Assembly: GCA_004557075.1 (NCBI GenBank)
Contig: SFEX01000007.1
Span: 1 to 64,000, forward strand
From: Clostridiales bacterium
GTDB lineage: Bacteria; Bacillota; Clostridia; Oscillospirales; Oscillospiraceae
Length of the DNA: 64,000 bases
Reading direction: 5' to 3'
Shown: in pieces, positions 1-8,450 of the stretch
How the letters are laid out: each line of letters opens with the position of its first letter
Position numbering within the stretch: the first letter of the stretch is position 1
Made by a program: the position numbers and the translations under genes
Notes under the pieces: generated by a model
What the model was told of the DNA's origin: nothing
Database searches by the model: none
Seen by the model: only the letters and a program-made list of their open reading frames with translations

Positions 1-1
1 C

Positions 2-571
2 TGGGGCAGCAATGTCATAGACTTTGTGTATGACGAGAATAACCAGCCGTATGCCATGCGGTATAACGGCACGGTGTACTACTATGTCTTGAACGTACAG
101 GGTGACGTAGTCGGACTGCTGAACGCAAGCGGCGCGATAGCGGCAAAATACACCTATGACCCATGGGGCAAGGTAACGGTGCAAAACCCGAGCGGCACTA
201 CAAATATCTCAAGCTCGTTTATAGGTAATATAAACCCTCTGCGCTACCGTGGCTACTATTACGATACCGAGACCGGCTTCTATTACCTCCAAACCCGCTA
301 CTACGACCCCGCAATTGGTAGATTCATAAATGCTGACACTTATGCTACCACTGATGCAGAGGGTCTACTCTCAACCAATATGTTCGCATATTGCGAGAAT
401 AATCCTATATCCCGCTTTGACCCTACGGGAGAGCTTTTCTGGGATGTTCTGGACTGGGCTATGGCGGCAATGAGCTGGGATGAGTTCCTGAACGGGAGCT
501 CCCTCACTAAGCTAAGCCTTGTGCGGGAGCCTTGCAGCAGCTACAGCTATATCAACCAACGCAAAAAATAG
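2..571 (+). CDS. RHS-repeat core protein, 3' end only, toxin tail missing
   Basis: This is the C-terminal end of an RHS/YD-repeat protein; the reading frame is open to the window edge, so the 5' part lies outside. It shows a YD-type repeat (KYTYDPWGKV) and the RHS-associated core (LRYRGYYYDTETGFYYLQTR, RYYDPAIGRFINAD, NPISRFDPTGE). Full RHS proteins are large secreted or surface polymorphic toxins whose variable toxin domain follows the DPTGE-like end of the core. Here only about 45 residues follow, starting like a pre-toxin segment (LDWAMAAMSWDEFLNG) and ending in low-information sequence. The stop codon lies inside a 14-bp-stem hairpin. I infer a truncated or orphan RHS tail without a working toxin. 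Family assignment is firm; the idea of decay is inference. Confidence 0.85.
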   Translation, partial: WGSNVIDFVYDENNQPYAMRYNGTVYYYVLNVQGDVVGLLNASGAIAAKYTYDPWGKVTVQNPSGTTNISSSFIGNINPLRYRGYYYDTETGFYYLQTRYYDPAIGRFINADTYATTDAEGLLSTNMFAYCENNPISRFDPTGELFWDVLDWAMAAMSWDEFLNGSSLTKLSLVREPCSSYSYINQRKK

Positions 572-600
572 GCGGACTATCAAAACGATAGTCCGCCTAT
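568..600. terminator. 14-bp perfect hairpin at end of RHS gene
   Basis: Stem 568-581 pairs perfectly with 587-600 around a 5-nt loop. A run of six A at 563-568 would give a U-tract on the minus strand, but there is no T-run on the plus side. It overlaps the RHS stop codon (569-571). It could end transcription before the smc promoter, or be a rearrangement scar. Confidence 0.6.
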
Positions 601-622
601 TGCTGTAGCCCGATTTAATTGC

Positions 623-651
623 TTGAAATGACAGAACCCTCGTGGTATAAT
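623..651 (+). promoter_or_regulatory. sigma-A promoter of smc
   Basis: TTGAAA at 623-628 and TATAAT at 646-651 are separated by 17 bp. Transcription would begin near 658, giving an 85-nt leader with a ribosome site AAGGAGA at 724-730 before the smc start at 743. Confidence 0.75.
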
Positions 652-742
652 AAAATGCTATGTTGGATTCTTGAAAAAGTAGCAACTTTGAAAGCATTGA
701 AAAATCAAGATTTATGATGTTATAAGGAGATATACGACATAC

Positions 743-3700
743 ATGTATCTCAAAGCACTCGAACTGCAGGGCTTTAAGTCCTTCCCGGACAAGACCCGCA
801 TAACATTTGAAAAGGACGTTACCGCGATAGTCGGGCCAAACGGCTCGGGCAAGTCCAATATAGCGGATGCGATACTGTGGGTCATGGGCGAGCAGCGCTC
901 GAAAACCCTGCGCGGCGGCAAGATGGAGGATGTCATTTTCGGCGGCACGGAAAAGCGCGGGGCATTGGGCTTTGCGCAGGTATCGCTCATCATTGACAAT
1001 TCCGAGCACACCTTTGATTGCGACAGTACCGAGCTTATGCTTACCCGCCGGTATTACCGCAGCGGGGACAGCGAGTATTATATAAACCGCGAGGCCGTAA
1101 GGCTCAAGGACATAAACAGCCTTTTGATGGACACGGGACTCGGCCGCGACGGCTATTCGATAATAGGTCAGGGCAGGATAGCTGAGATAGTCTCTACGAA
1201 AAGCTCCGACCGCCGGGAAATATTCGAGGAGGCCGCGGGCATATCGCGCTACCGCAGCCGCAAGGAGGATTCCGAGCGCAAGCTTGCCAAAACCGAGGAA
1301 AATCTCCTGCGCATAAACGACAAGATAGGCGAGCTGGAGCTTCAGGTCGAGCCGCTGCGCCGCCAGTCGGAGACGGCGAAAAAATACCTTGTGCTCAGGG
1401 ACGAGCTTCGCGTGAGGGAGATATCCGTCTGGATGGCGAGCCTTGACAGGCTGCACAGTCAGGCCGAGGCGATAAGCGCGGATTATGACAGCGCAAAGCG
1501 CGAGCTTGACGAGGCTCACCGCAGCCTTGAGGCGCTGTACGCGTCATCGGACAACATATCCGAGCGCATGCGCGAGAAGGACATCGAGGCCGACAAAGCA
1601 AGGGAAAGACTCTCGGCTACCGAGGGCAGAGCGGCCGACTGCGATGCGCGGGCGGCGGTGCTGCGTGCGAACATAAAAAGCGGCGGGGAATCCGTCGAGC
1701 GCATGAAAATTGATATCTCAGAGTCCGAGGCTCGCGTGAGGGAGATCGGCGGTCAGATAGAGGATAACAAGGCAACCATCGCAGACCTTTCCAAATCCCT
1801 GTCGGAGCTTTCGGATAAGCTCTCAAGCAGCGCAAATGTCATCGAGGGCTGCCGTATGAAGCTGCAAAGCCGCGAAAACGCCGCCGAGCTGCTGAGAGAA
1901 AAGGTGAGCAAGCTGTCGGTCGACTGCCGCAGCATGGATGCCCGCATACATATGCTCTCCGAGATGGAGAAGGAATACGAGGGCTTTTCAAAGGCGGTAA
2001 AGACCGTCATGCGGGAGTCGGCGCGTGGCAATCTGCGCGGTGTGCACGGGCCGGTCGCAAACCTTGTGAAAGCCGACAACGAGTGCGCGCTCGCAATTGA
2101 GACCGCGCTGGGCGCTGCGATGCAGAATATCGTGATAGACAGCCAGAACGACGGCAGAAGCGCTATCGAAATGCTAAAGCGCAGCGATTCGGGAAGAGCG
2201 ACTTTCCTGCCGGTCGATACCGTGCGCGGCAGCGTTATGAGGGACGCGCCGGTAAACGACCCCGGCTTTGTGGGGGTCGCATACGATCTTGTGAGCTTTG
2301 ACCCGAAATATGACGGGATATTTGCAAATCTGCTGGGCAGAACCGTCGTTGCTGAGACGCTCGGCGACGCGGTGCGCATGTCAAAGGCAAACGGAAACCG
2401 CCTGCGCATTGTCAGCCTTGACGGACAGCTTATAAACGCCGGAGGTTCTATGACCGGCGGCAGCGCCGCGAGGGGTACGGGTATACTCTCGCGCGCAAAT
2501 GAGCTTGAAGAACTCAAAAAGCGCAAAACGGAGCTTGAAAAGCGCCTGAATGCCGCTTCCAACGAGCTTGACAAGGCGAGGAGCGCTCTCTCCGGGCTTC
2601 GCTACGAGCTTGATATGGCGCTTGAGGAGCAGGCGGAGCTTCTGCGCGACAAGGCGTCATTGGAGGCGCAAAAGCGCACTACCGAGGCGGCCGTGAGCCA
2701 GTTTGCCCTTCTTATGGAGAGCCTTTCCGGCGACAGCGAACAGCGGCACAAGGCGATAGAAAAGGCCGAGGCTTCAATAAAGACTATCGAAGCGGAGCTT
2801 GACGAGGTTTTGAAACAGCGCGACGGTATCATGAATGATGCCGAGAAGATACGCTCCGAGATAAGCGAGATTAACAGCAAGCGCCTTGAGCTTGAGGGGC
2901 GCAGGACGAAAACCGATAAGGAAACTCAGGAGCGCAACCGCAAGCTTCTGGATCTTGAGCGGAGCTGCGCGAGATTCGAGCAGAAAAAGCTTGCCGCCGA
3001 TATGGAAGAAAAGCAGATTCTGGACAAGCTCTGGGATAACTATGAGCTGAGCCATTCCGCCGCGCAGGAGCTGCGCCAGCCGGTCACAAATCTCCAGAGC
3101 GAGACGCGTGGCATAAACGAGCTGCGCCGCAAAATATCCGCGCTCGGCACCCCGAATATCGGCGCTATAGAGGAATATGAGCGCGTGAGCACACGCTATG
3201 AGTTTTTGGCCGGTCAGCGCGACGATGTTGAGAAAGCAAAAAAAGAGCTTTTGGATATAATCAGGGACGTGACCACCGAGATGCAGGATGTCTTTCTCGG
3301 ACAGTTCAAGCTCATTGACGAGAAGTTCCGGGAGACATTTCTTGAGCTGTTCGGCGGCGGCAAGGCTGCGATATCGCTTGAGGACGAGACCACCCCGCTT
3401 GAGTGCGGCATTGAGATCAAGGTTCAGCCGCCGGGCAAGGCTGTGTCGAACATAAGCCTGCTCTCGGGCGGCGAGAAAGCGTTTGTCGCCATCGCGCTGT
3501 ACTTTGCCATACTCAAGGTTCGGCCTACGCCGTTTTGCGTGATGGACGAGATCGAGGCGGCTCTTGACGAGTCAAATGTCGTAAGATACGCTGATTATAT
3601 GCGCCGCATGTGCGACAGAACGCAGTTTATCGTCATAACGCACCGCCGCGGCACCATGGAAGAGGCCGACCACCTGTACGGCGTTACCATGCAGGAAAAG

Positions 3701-3763
3701 GGCGTGTCAAGGATCATTGAGCTTGACCTTGAGCAGGCGCAGAAATCAATAGAAACAAATTGA
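743..3763 (+). CDS. smc: Chromosome segregation protein SMC (short arms)
   Basis: ATPase of the SMC-ScpAB condensin complex that loops and separates the chromosome. Walker A GPNGSGKS is at residues 31-38. The hinge begins near residue 434 (VHGPVANLVK). The ABC signature LSGGEKAF lies near 906, followed by Walker B (FCVMDEIEAALDESN). The protein is 1006 residues, whereas Bacillus SMC is about 1190. The loss is roughly equal in both coiled-coil arms: about 430 residues before the hinge, and hinge-to-signature about 470 rather than about 570. It is the first gene of a run with ftsY and rdgB and has its own sigma-A promoter. The usual upstream neighbour rnc is replaced here by RHS remnants. The start at 743 has a ribosome site 12 nt upstream. 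Confidence 0.97.
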   Translation: MYLKALELQGFKSFPDKTRITFEKDVTAIVGPNGSGKSNIADAILWVMGEQRSKTLRGGKMEDVIFGGTEKRGALGFAQVSLIIDNSEHTFDCDSTELMLTRRYYRSGDSEYYINREAVRLKDINSLLMDTGLGRDGYSIIGQGRIAEIVSTKSSDRREIFEEAAGISRYRSRKEDSERKLAKTEENLLRINDKIGELELQVEPLRRQSETAKKYLVLRDELRVREISVWMASLDRLHSQAEAISADYDSAKRELDEAHRSLEALYASSDNISERMREKDIEADKARERLSATEGRAADCDARAAVLRANIKSGGESVERMKIDISESEARVREIGGQIEDNKATIADLSKSLSELSDKLSSSANVIEGCRMKLQSRENAAELLREKVSKLSVDCRSMDARIHMLSEMEKEYEGFSKAVKTVMRESARGNLRGVHGPVANLVKADNECALAIETALGAAMQNIVIDSQNDGRSAIEMLKRSDSGRATFLPVDTVRGSVMRDAPVNDPGFVGVAYDLVSFDPKYDGIFANLLGRTVVAETLGDAVRMSKANGNRLRIVSLDGQLINAGGSMTGGSAARGTGILSRANELEELKKRKTELEKRLNAASNELDKARSALSGLRYELDMALEEQAELLRDKASLEAQKRTTEAAVSQFALLMESLSGDSEQRHKAIEKAEASIKTIEAELDEVLKQRDGIMNDAEKIRSEISEINSKRLELEGRRTKTDKETQERNRKLLDLERSCARFEQKKLAADMEEKQILDKLWDNYELSHSAAQELRQPVTNLQSETRGINELRRKISALGTPNIGAIEEYERVSTRYEFLAGQRDDVEKAKKELLDIIRDVTTEMQDVFLGQFKLIDEKFRETFLELFGGGKAAISLEDETTPLECGIEIKVQPPGKAVSNISLLSGGEKAFVAIALYFAILKVRPTPFCVMDEIEAALDESNVVRYADYMRRMCDRTQFIVITHRRGTMEEADHLYGVTMQEKGVSRIIELDLEQAQKSIETN

Positions 3764-3776
3764 TGAGGTGAACGCA

Positions 3777-4682
3777 ATGGGCTTTTTCGATAAAATGTTC
3801 TCGGGCCTTAGCAAGACCCGAAAGAATATCGAGGAACTTGAGGAAATTTTCCGCAATTACGACCCGGACGATATCGACTTCTATGATGAGCTGGAGGAAA
3901 TGCTCATAATGGCCGATGTCGGCGGCGAGACTACCGCAAAGATTTTGTACGATTATAAATACATCCTTATCCGCCGCCGCATCATGAAAGGCAGGGACGC
4001 CAAGGCCGCATTTGTCGAGTATATGCACGATATGCTCGGCGATATGGACACGCATCTCAAGCTCTGCACAAAGCCGTCGGTCATCCTGATGGTCGGCGTC
4101 AACGGTGTCGGCAAGACCACGACCATAGGCAAGCTCTCCGCCCGCCTCAGGGAGGACGGGAAAAAGGTGCTGCTGTGCGCGGGCGATACCTTCCGCGCCG
4201 CCGCCGCCGAGCAGCTTAACGTCTGGGCCGAGCGCTCGGGAGCCGATATAGTGCGCCATGAGGAGGGCGGAGACCCGGCATCGGTCGTGTATGACGGCAT
4301 CTGTGCCGCAAAGGCGAGGGGCGTTGACACAATTATTATCGACACCGCAGGTAGACTGCATAATAAGGCAAATCTCATGAATGAGCTTAATAAAATAACC
4401 CGCGTTATCCGCCGCGAGCTTCCCGAGGCCGATGTGGAGACGCTTATGGTGCTCGATGCCACTACCGGCCAGAACGGACTTATCCAGGCAAAGCAGTTTC
4501 TTGAAACGGCTGGCATAACGGGCATAGTTCTGACTAAGCTCGACGGCACGGCAAAGGGAGGAATAGTATTTTCCATCGCAAACGAGCTGAAGCTGCCGGT
4601 CAAATATGTCGGCGTGGGCGAGGGGATAGACGATCTTATCCCGTTTAACTCTAAGGAATTTGTGGAGGCGCTTTTTAAGTGA
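3777..4682 (+). CDS. ftsY: Signal recognition particle receptor FtsY
   Basis: SRP receptor GTPase that docks ribosome-SRP complexes at the membrane for co-translational insertion. The 301-residue protein has a short N domain, then the G domain: P-loop GVNGVGKTTT, DTFRAAAAEQL, the DTAGR motif, and TKLDGTAKGG near the C-terminus. Only a short acidic N-terminal extension is present, as is common in Firmicutes. I chose ATG 3777 (MGFFDKMF) because GAGGTG lies six bases upstream; an in-frame GTG at 3768 falls inside that ribosome site. It starts 13 nt after smc and overlaps the next gene by 4 nt, so the three are probably one transcript. Confidence 0.97.
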   Translation: MGFFDKMFSGLSKTRKNIEELEEIFRNYDPDDIDFYDELEEMLIMADVGGETTAKILYDYKYILIRRRIMKGRDAKAAFVEYMHDMLGDMDTHLKLCTKPSVILMVGVNGVGKTTTIGKLSARLREDGKKVLLCAGDTFRAAAAEQLNVWAERSGADIVRHEEGGDPASVVYDGICAAKARGVDTIIIDTAGRLHNKANLMNELNKITRVIRRELPEADVETLMVLDATTGQNGLIQAKQFLETAGITGIVLTKLDGTAKGGIVFSIANELKLPVKYVGVGEGIDDLIPFNSKEFVEALFK

Positions 4683-5281
4683 AGCTTATTTTGGCAAGCA
4701 ATAATAAGAACAAGCTGCGTGAGCTGAAAGCCATACTTGCCGACATGGATGTTGAGCTGCTCACTCAGAGCGAGGCAGGCTGCGACTTTGAGGTCGAGGA
4801 GACGGGAACTACCTTTGCCGAGAACGCTTATCTCAAGGCAAAGGCCGTGTTTGATGCCTCCGGCGAGGCGGCCATTGCCGACGACTCCGGCCTGACGGTC
4901 GAGGCTTTAAACGGAGAGCCGGGAGTTTACACCGCGCGCTACGCACCCGGCGGGCATGACGCCAGCGACCGGGAAAAGTACGAATATCTGCTCTCAAAGC
5001 TCGGAGACGAGGAACATAGAGCCGCAAAATACGTCAGCAGTATATGCTGCATCCTCCCGGACGGGCGCGTGATCAGAACCGAAGGCGAGATGCCGGGCAG
5101 AATACTTTACGAGCCCGTCGGCGACGGCGGCTTCGGCTACGACCCGATCTTTTTGCCGGACGGCTGCGATAAAAGCATGGCGGAGCTTGGTACGGAGGTA
5201 AAAAACCGTATATCACACAGAGCGAAGGCGCTCATGGAATTTAAGAAGAAATTGAGGGAACTTGATGGCACTTACAAGTAA
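4679..5281 (+). CDS. rdgB: XTP/dITP diphosphatase (RdgB/HAM1)
   Basis: House-cleaning pyrophosphatase that hydrolyses non-canonical purine triphosphates (XTP, dITP) and keeps them out of DNA. The 200-residue protein starts with the HAM1 signature LILASNNKNKLRELK, then DDSGL (metal and substrate site), and FGYDPIFLPDG with the late SHRAKAL motif that holds the base. The start is GTG at 4679 in a GTGA overlap with ftsY, implying translational coupling. The next gene (yhbY) begins inside its last codons. All expected motifs are present and the length is normal. Confidence 0.96.
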   Translation: MKLILASNNKNKLRELKAILADMDVELLTQSEAGCDFEVEETGTTFAENAYLKAKAVFDASGEAAIADDSGLTVEALNGEPGVYTARYAPGGHDASDREKYEYLLSKLGDEEHRAAKYVSSICCILPDGRVIRTEGEMPGRILYEPVGDGGFGYDPIFLPDGCDKSMAELGTEVKNRISHRAKALMEFKKKLRELDGTYK

Positions 5282-5573
5282 GCAGAGAGCCCAGCTCAGA
5301 GGCATTGCGATGACCGAGGACACGATCATCCAGATCGGCAAGGGCGGAATAACGGAAAATACGGTAACGCAGGTGAAGGACGCTTTGGCTGCGCGTGAGC
5401 TGATAAAGGGGCGTGTTCTTGAAAACAGCCTGCTGACCGCGCGCGAAGCGGCCGACGCTCTGGCCGAAATGTGCGCGGCGGAGACCGTGCAGACGATAGG
5501 AAGTAAGTTTGTGCTGTATAAACGCAATGCAAAAGAGCCTAAAATAACTCTTGTGAAAGAAAAGAAAAAATGA
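5265..5573 (+). CDS. yhbY: YhbY/CRM-domain RNA-binding protein
   Basis: Small RNA-binding protein of the CRM family associated with the 50S ribosomal precursor. The 102-residue protein has the MALTSKQRAQLRG start and the GxxG loop in IQIGKGGIT typical of the CRM fold. ATG 5265 is preferred: GAGGGA sits five bases upstream, and a TTG three bases earlier is less likely. It overlaps rdgB by 17 nt and the next gene by an ATGA. In Bacillus the homologue yqeI sits in the same order with nadD, yqeK and rsfS. Confidence 0.93.
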   Translation: MALTSKQRAQLRGIAMTEDTIIQIGKGGITENTVTQVKDALAARELIKGRVLENSLLTAREAADALAEMCAAETVQTIGSKFVLYKRNAKEPKITLVKEKKK

Positions 5574-6742
5574 GAATAGCAATTTACGGCGGCAGCTTTA
5601 ACCCGCCGCACTGCGGACATGTCGAGGCCGCCGCTGCGGTGCTTGACAGATTAAAACCGGATAAAATGCTTGTGATACCGGCTAGCATCCCCCCGCATAA
5701 GGAGCTTGATATCGAAAGCCCCGAGCCAACCGAGCGTCTGCTGCTCACGCAGCTTGCGTTTTCGGATATCGAAGGCGCGGAGGTGTCGGATATCGAGATC
5801 ATGCGCGAGGGCAAGAGTTACTCGGCGGATACTTTAGAGCAGCTCATGAAGCTCTACCCCGGCGCGGAGTTTTACTTTGCCATGGGAACGGATATGCTCC
5901 TGAGCTTTGAGCAGTGGTATCGCTTCCGCTTCCTGCTTGAGAACATGACGCTTGCGGTGTTTTGCAGGAACGAGGGCGAGGATGCGAGCATAGCGGAACA
6001 TGCTGAATACCTTGAGCGTGAATACGGCGCAAAATGCGTGCTCATTCCGCATGAGGCGCTGCCCATATCATCCTCGGATATAAGGGAGCTGCTGCGGCGC
6101 AGAATGGGCGCGTCGTACCTGCCGGATAAGGTGTACGCCAGAATAATAGAGAACAGGGATTACGGTGCAAAGCCGGAGCTTTACTGGCTGCGCGAGAAGG
6201 CTCACGCCATGCTCAAGCCCAATCGGATAGCCCATGTCGTCGGCTGCGAGGCCGAGGCGGTGCAGCTTGCCCGCAAATGGGGCGAGGACCCCGAAAATGC
6301 CGCAGAAGCCGGAATATTGCATGATATTACGAAAAAACTTGTATTATACGACCAATTGATATTGTGTCAGAAGTATGGTATTATAAACGATAACGCAGAG
6401 GAGCATAACTTCAAACTCCTGCACGCTAAAACCGGCGCCGCGGTCGCGCGGGCGCAGTTTGGCGTGAGCGATGAGGTATATAATGCTATAAGGTGGCATA
6501 CCACGGGAAAACCCGATATGACCCTGCTGGAGAAAATCATTTATATGGCCGATTACATAGAGCCGAACCGTGATTTTCCCGGTGTGGAGAAGCTTCGAGA
6601 GCTCGCGTATGAGGATCTGGACAAGGCCATGGCCTTGGGACTCGAAATGAGTCTTGAGGACATAAGAAGCTACGGGCAGGAGCCGTATAAAGATACGGTG
6701 CAGGCGTATGAGTGGTACAGCCGCCTGGTTAGCGGACGATAA
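5570..6742 (+). CDS. nadD-yqeK: NadD-YqeK fusion: NaMN adenylyltransferase + HD-domain Ap4A hydrolase
   Basis: Two enzymes in one 390-residue chain. Residues 1 to about 195 are NadD, which makes nicotinic acid adenine dinucleotide from NaMN and ATP: GGSFNPPHCGH nucleotidyltransferase motif near residue 5, and SSSDIRELL as the ISSTxIR-type motif. Residues about 200-390 are a YqeK-type HD hydrolase: HVVGCEAEAVQLA, GILHDITK holding the HD pair, HTTGKPDMT, and ADYIEPNRDFPG. YqeK of other Firmicutes is known to split diadenosine tetraphosphate symmetrically. The two are separate adjacent genes in Bacillus; here there is no stop between them. ATGA overlap with yhbY. Both halves keep their catalytic residues. 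Confidence 0.94.
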   Translation: MRIAIYGGSFNPPHCGHVEAAAAVLDRLKPDKMLVIPASIPPHKELDIESPEPTERLLLTQLAFSDIEGAEVSDIEIMREGKSYSADTLEQLMKLYPGAEFYFAMGTDMLLSFEQWYRFRFLLENMTLAVFCRNEGEDASIAEHAEYLEREYGAKCVLIPHEALPISSSDIRELLRRRMGASYLPDKVYARIIENRDYGAKPELYWLREKAHAMLKPNRIAHVVGCEAEAVQLARKWGEDPENAAEAGILHDITKKLVLYDQLILCQKYGIINDNAEEHNFKLLHAKTGAAVARAQFGVSDEVYNAIRWHTTGKPDMTLLEKIIYMADYIEPNRDFPGVEKLRELAYEDLDKAMALGLEMSLEDIRSYGQEPYKDTVQAYEWYSRLVSGR

Positions 6743-6778
6743 TACCGGAAGATAAGCCGACAGAAGGGAAACAAAGAT

Positions 6779-8029
6779 ATGCAGGTATTCGGAAATAAAA
6801 AAGGCGGAAAGCACAGCGGCGGCTCGAACAATACCGAGAGAGCCGAGGCTCACGTGCAGCGTGAGGATGAGTACATTCCTCAATCGGACAGCGTTGAGAA
6901 GATAAAAGAAAAACGCAGCAAGAAGGCAAAGAAGAAAAAGACCCGCAAGGTGATCCTGACGATACTTATAATACTCGCGGTTCTTTTAGTGGGCGCCTAT
7001 ATTGCGATCGAATATTTTACAGAGCCGCCCGATACGGATAACAGCGGACTCAAGGGCGACGAGGATAAGATCGAAGCCGGTGTTACAAACGGCCGCTATA
7101 ACGGCATGTATACATTCATGGTCGTGGGTCTTGACAAGGTCGGCAACAATACCGATACCATTATGGTTGGCTGCCTTAACGTCGTCGACGGGGAGCTGAA
7201 TGTAATAAACATCCCCCGCGATACGCTTATAAACAGCGGGTACAATGTCAAGAAGATAAACTATGTCTATCCCGCCTGCATCAACAATAATAAGGACGCC
7301 ATCGGCGAGCTGAAGCTGGCTCTTGAGGATATGCTCGGCTTCGGCATAGATAAATACGCCGTTATTGATATCAGCGCTGCCGAGCAGATAGTTGATACCA
7401 TCGGCGGAGTTGAGTTCGACGTTCCCACCGATATGCACTATGACGATCCCGTTCAGGATCTGCATATAAATATCGATGCCGGTCTGCAAAAGCTCAACGG
7501 CGAGCAGACGGTTCAGGTGCTCCGTTTCCGCAACACCTATGCCGGCGGCGATATCCAGCGCATAGGAGTTCAGCAGGATCTTTTCAAGGCTATGGCGAGC
7601 CAGATCCTCAGCCTCGGAAACGTTCCCAATATCGGAAAGCTTATAGATATTGTTGAAAACAACACCGAGACCGATCTGACGGCAGATAATATCCGCTTCT
7701 ATATAAAGGAGTTCCTGTTGCTGGATAAAGACAATATAAACTTCTATACTCTTCCGGGCGATACCTCCGGCAGCATATTCGGCTTGAGCTATGTATATCC
7801 CTATATTGACGAGTGGCTCGAGCTTGTCAATGACAAGATAAATCCGTGGGAGAAGAAGGTCGATATCGAAAACGTCAATATGGTGACCTATGCAAACGGC
7901 AACTTCTACTCTACCACGGGCGAGCTCAAGGGCGGTGTGACCTCATTCATGCATTATGAAGCGGGCACATCAGTAGCCGGAGCGGGGGTATATCCCTACA
8001 CAAGCTCGGTAACGGATAATACTAATTGA
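6779..8029 (+). CDS. LytR-CpsA-Psr (LCP) family cell-wall glycopolymer ligase
   Basis: Membrane enzyme that transfers wall teichoic acid-like or capsular polymers from lipid carrier to peptidoglycan. The 416-residue protein has a basic, charged cytosolic tail of about 55 residues (KKAKKKKTRK), one membrane helix (VILTILIILAVLLVGAYIAI), then the LCP domain with MVVGLDKVGNNTDTIM, the INIPRDTLI motif, and a conserved Arg pair around LRFRNTYAGGDIQRI. It lies between yqeK and rsfS, a position LCP genes often hold in Clostridia. The exact polymer cannot be read from the sequence. The tagA homologue at 17.9 kb could feed the same wall-polymer route. Confidence 0.92.
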   Translation: MQVFGNKKGGKHSGGSNNTERAEAHVQREDEYIPQSDSVEKIKEKRSKKAKKKKTRKVILTILIILAVLLVGAYIAIEYFTEPPDTDNSGLKGDEDKIEAGVTNGRYNGMYTFMVVGLDKVGNNTDTIMVGCLNVVDGELNVINIPRDTLINSGYNVKKINYVYPACINNNKDAIGELKLALEDMLGFGIDKYAVIDISAAEQIVDTIGGVEFDVPTDMHYDDPVQDLHINIDAGLQKLNGEQTVQVLRFRNTYAGGDIQRIGVQQDLFKAMASQILSLGNVPNIGKLIDIVENNTETDLTADNIRFYIKEFLLLDKDNINFYTLPGDTSGSIFGLSYVYPYIDEWLELVNDKINPWEKKVDIENVNMVTYANGNFYSTTGELKGGVTSFMHYEAGTSVAGAGVYPYTSSVTDNTN

Positions 8030-8044
8030 TAAGGATGATAATTC

Positions 8045-8407
8045 ATGATGACAGCAAGTGAAGTCGTAAAGATCGCCGCCAAGGCGCTCAGCGACAAAAA
8101 GGGTAAGGACATCAAGGTTCTCAGAACAGAGGATATAACCACTCTGTGTGATTATTTCGTCATCTGCACCGGCACATCCTCTACCCACATAAAAGCTCTT
8201 ACAGACGAGATCGACAAGGCAATGAGCGAGGCCGGCGAGCCTCCGCTCCGCCGTGAGGGATACCGCGGCGGCAACTGGGTGCTGCTCGATTTCGGCTGCG
8301 TCGTGGCTCACGTTTTCACTGAGGAAGCGAGAGAATTCTATAAGCTGGAACGCCTGTGGTCAGACGCCGAGGAGGTCGAACTCTCATCCCTTATAGGCCC
8401 CTGCTAA
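8045..8407 (+). CDS. rsfS: Ribosomal silencing factor RsfS
   Basis: Binds ribosomal protein L14 and blocks subunit joining in stationary phase. At 120 residues it is of normal family size. It has the motifs DYFVICTGTS, GNWVLLDFGCVVAHVF and FYKLERLWSDA. There are two in-frame ATGs at 8045 and 8048; AAGGATG at 8031-8037 serves either. It completes the conserved yhbY-nadD-yqeK-rsfS order, with the LCP gene inserted before it. Confidence 0.95.
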   Translation: MMTASEVVKIAAKALSDKKGKDIKVLRTEDITTLCDYFVICTGTSSTHIKALTDEIDKAMSEAGEPPLRREGYRGGNWVLLDFGCVVAHVFTEEAREFYKLERLWSDAEEVELSSLIGPC

Positions 8408-8450
8408 GGGGCATTCGGACAGAATAAAATTAATAAGGGAGAGAGTAAAA

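Noticed and set aside
512..1519. Long minus-strand open frame over the start of smc
   Set aside because: It is the antisense of smc, has no ribosome site, and its translation shows no family features.
8408..8450. Possible T-box leader for leuS
   Set aside because: Only 43 nt separate rsfS and leuS, too short for a T-box; no specifier stem or T-box sequence. The same holds for alaS.
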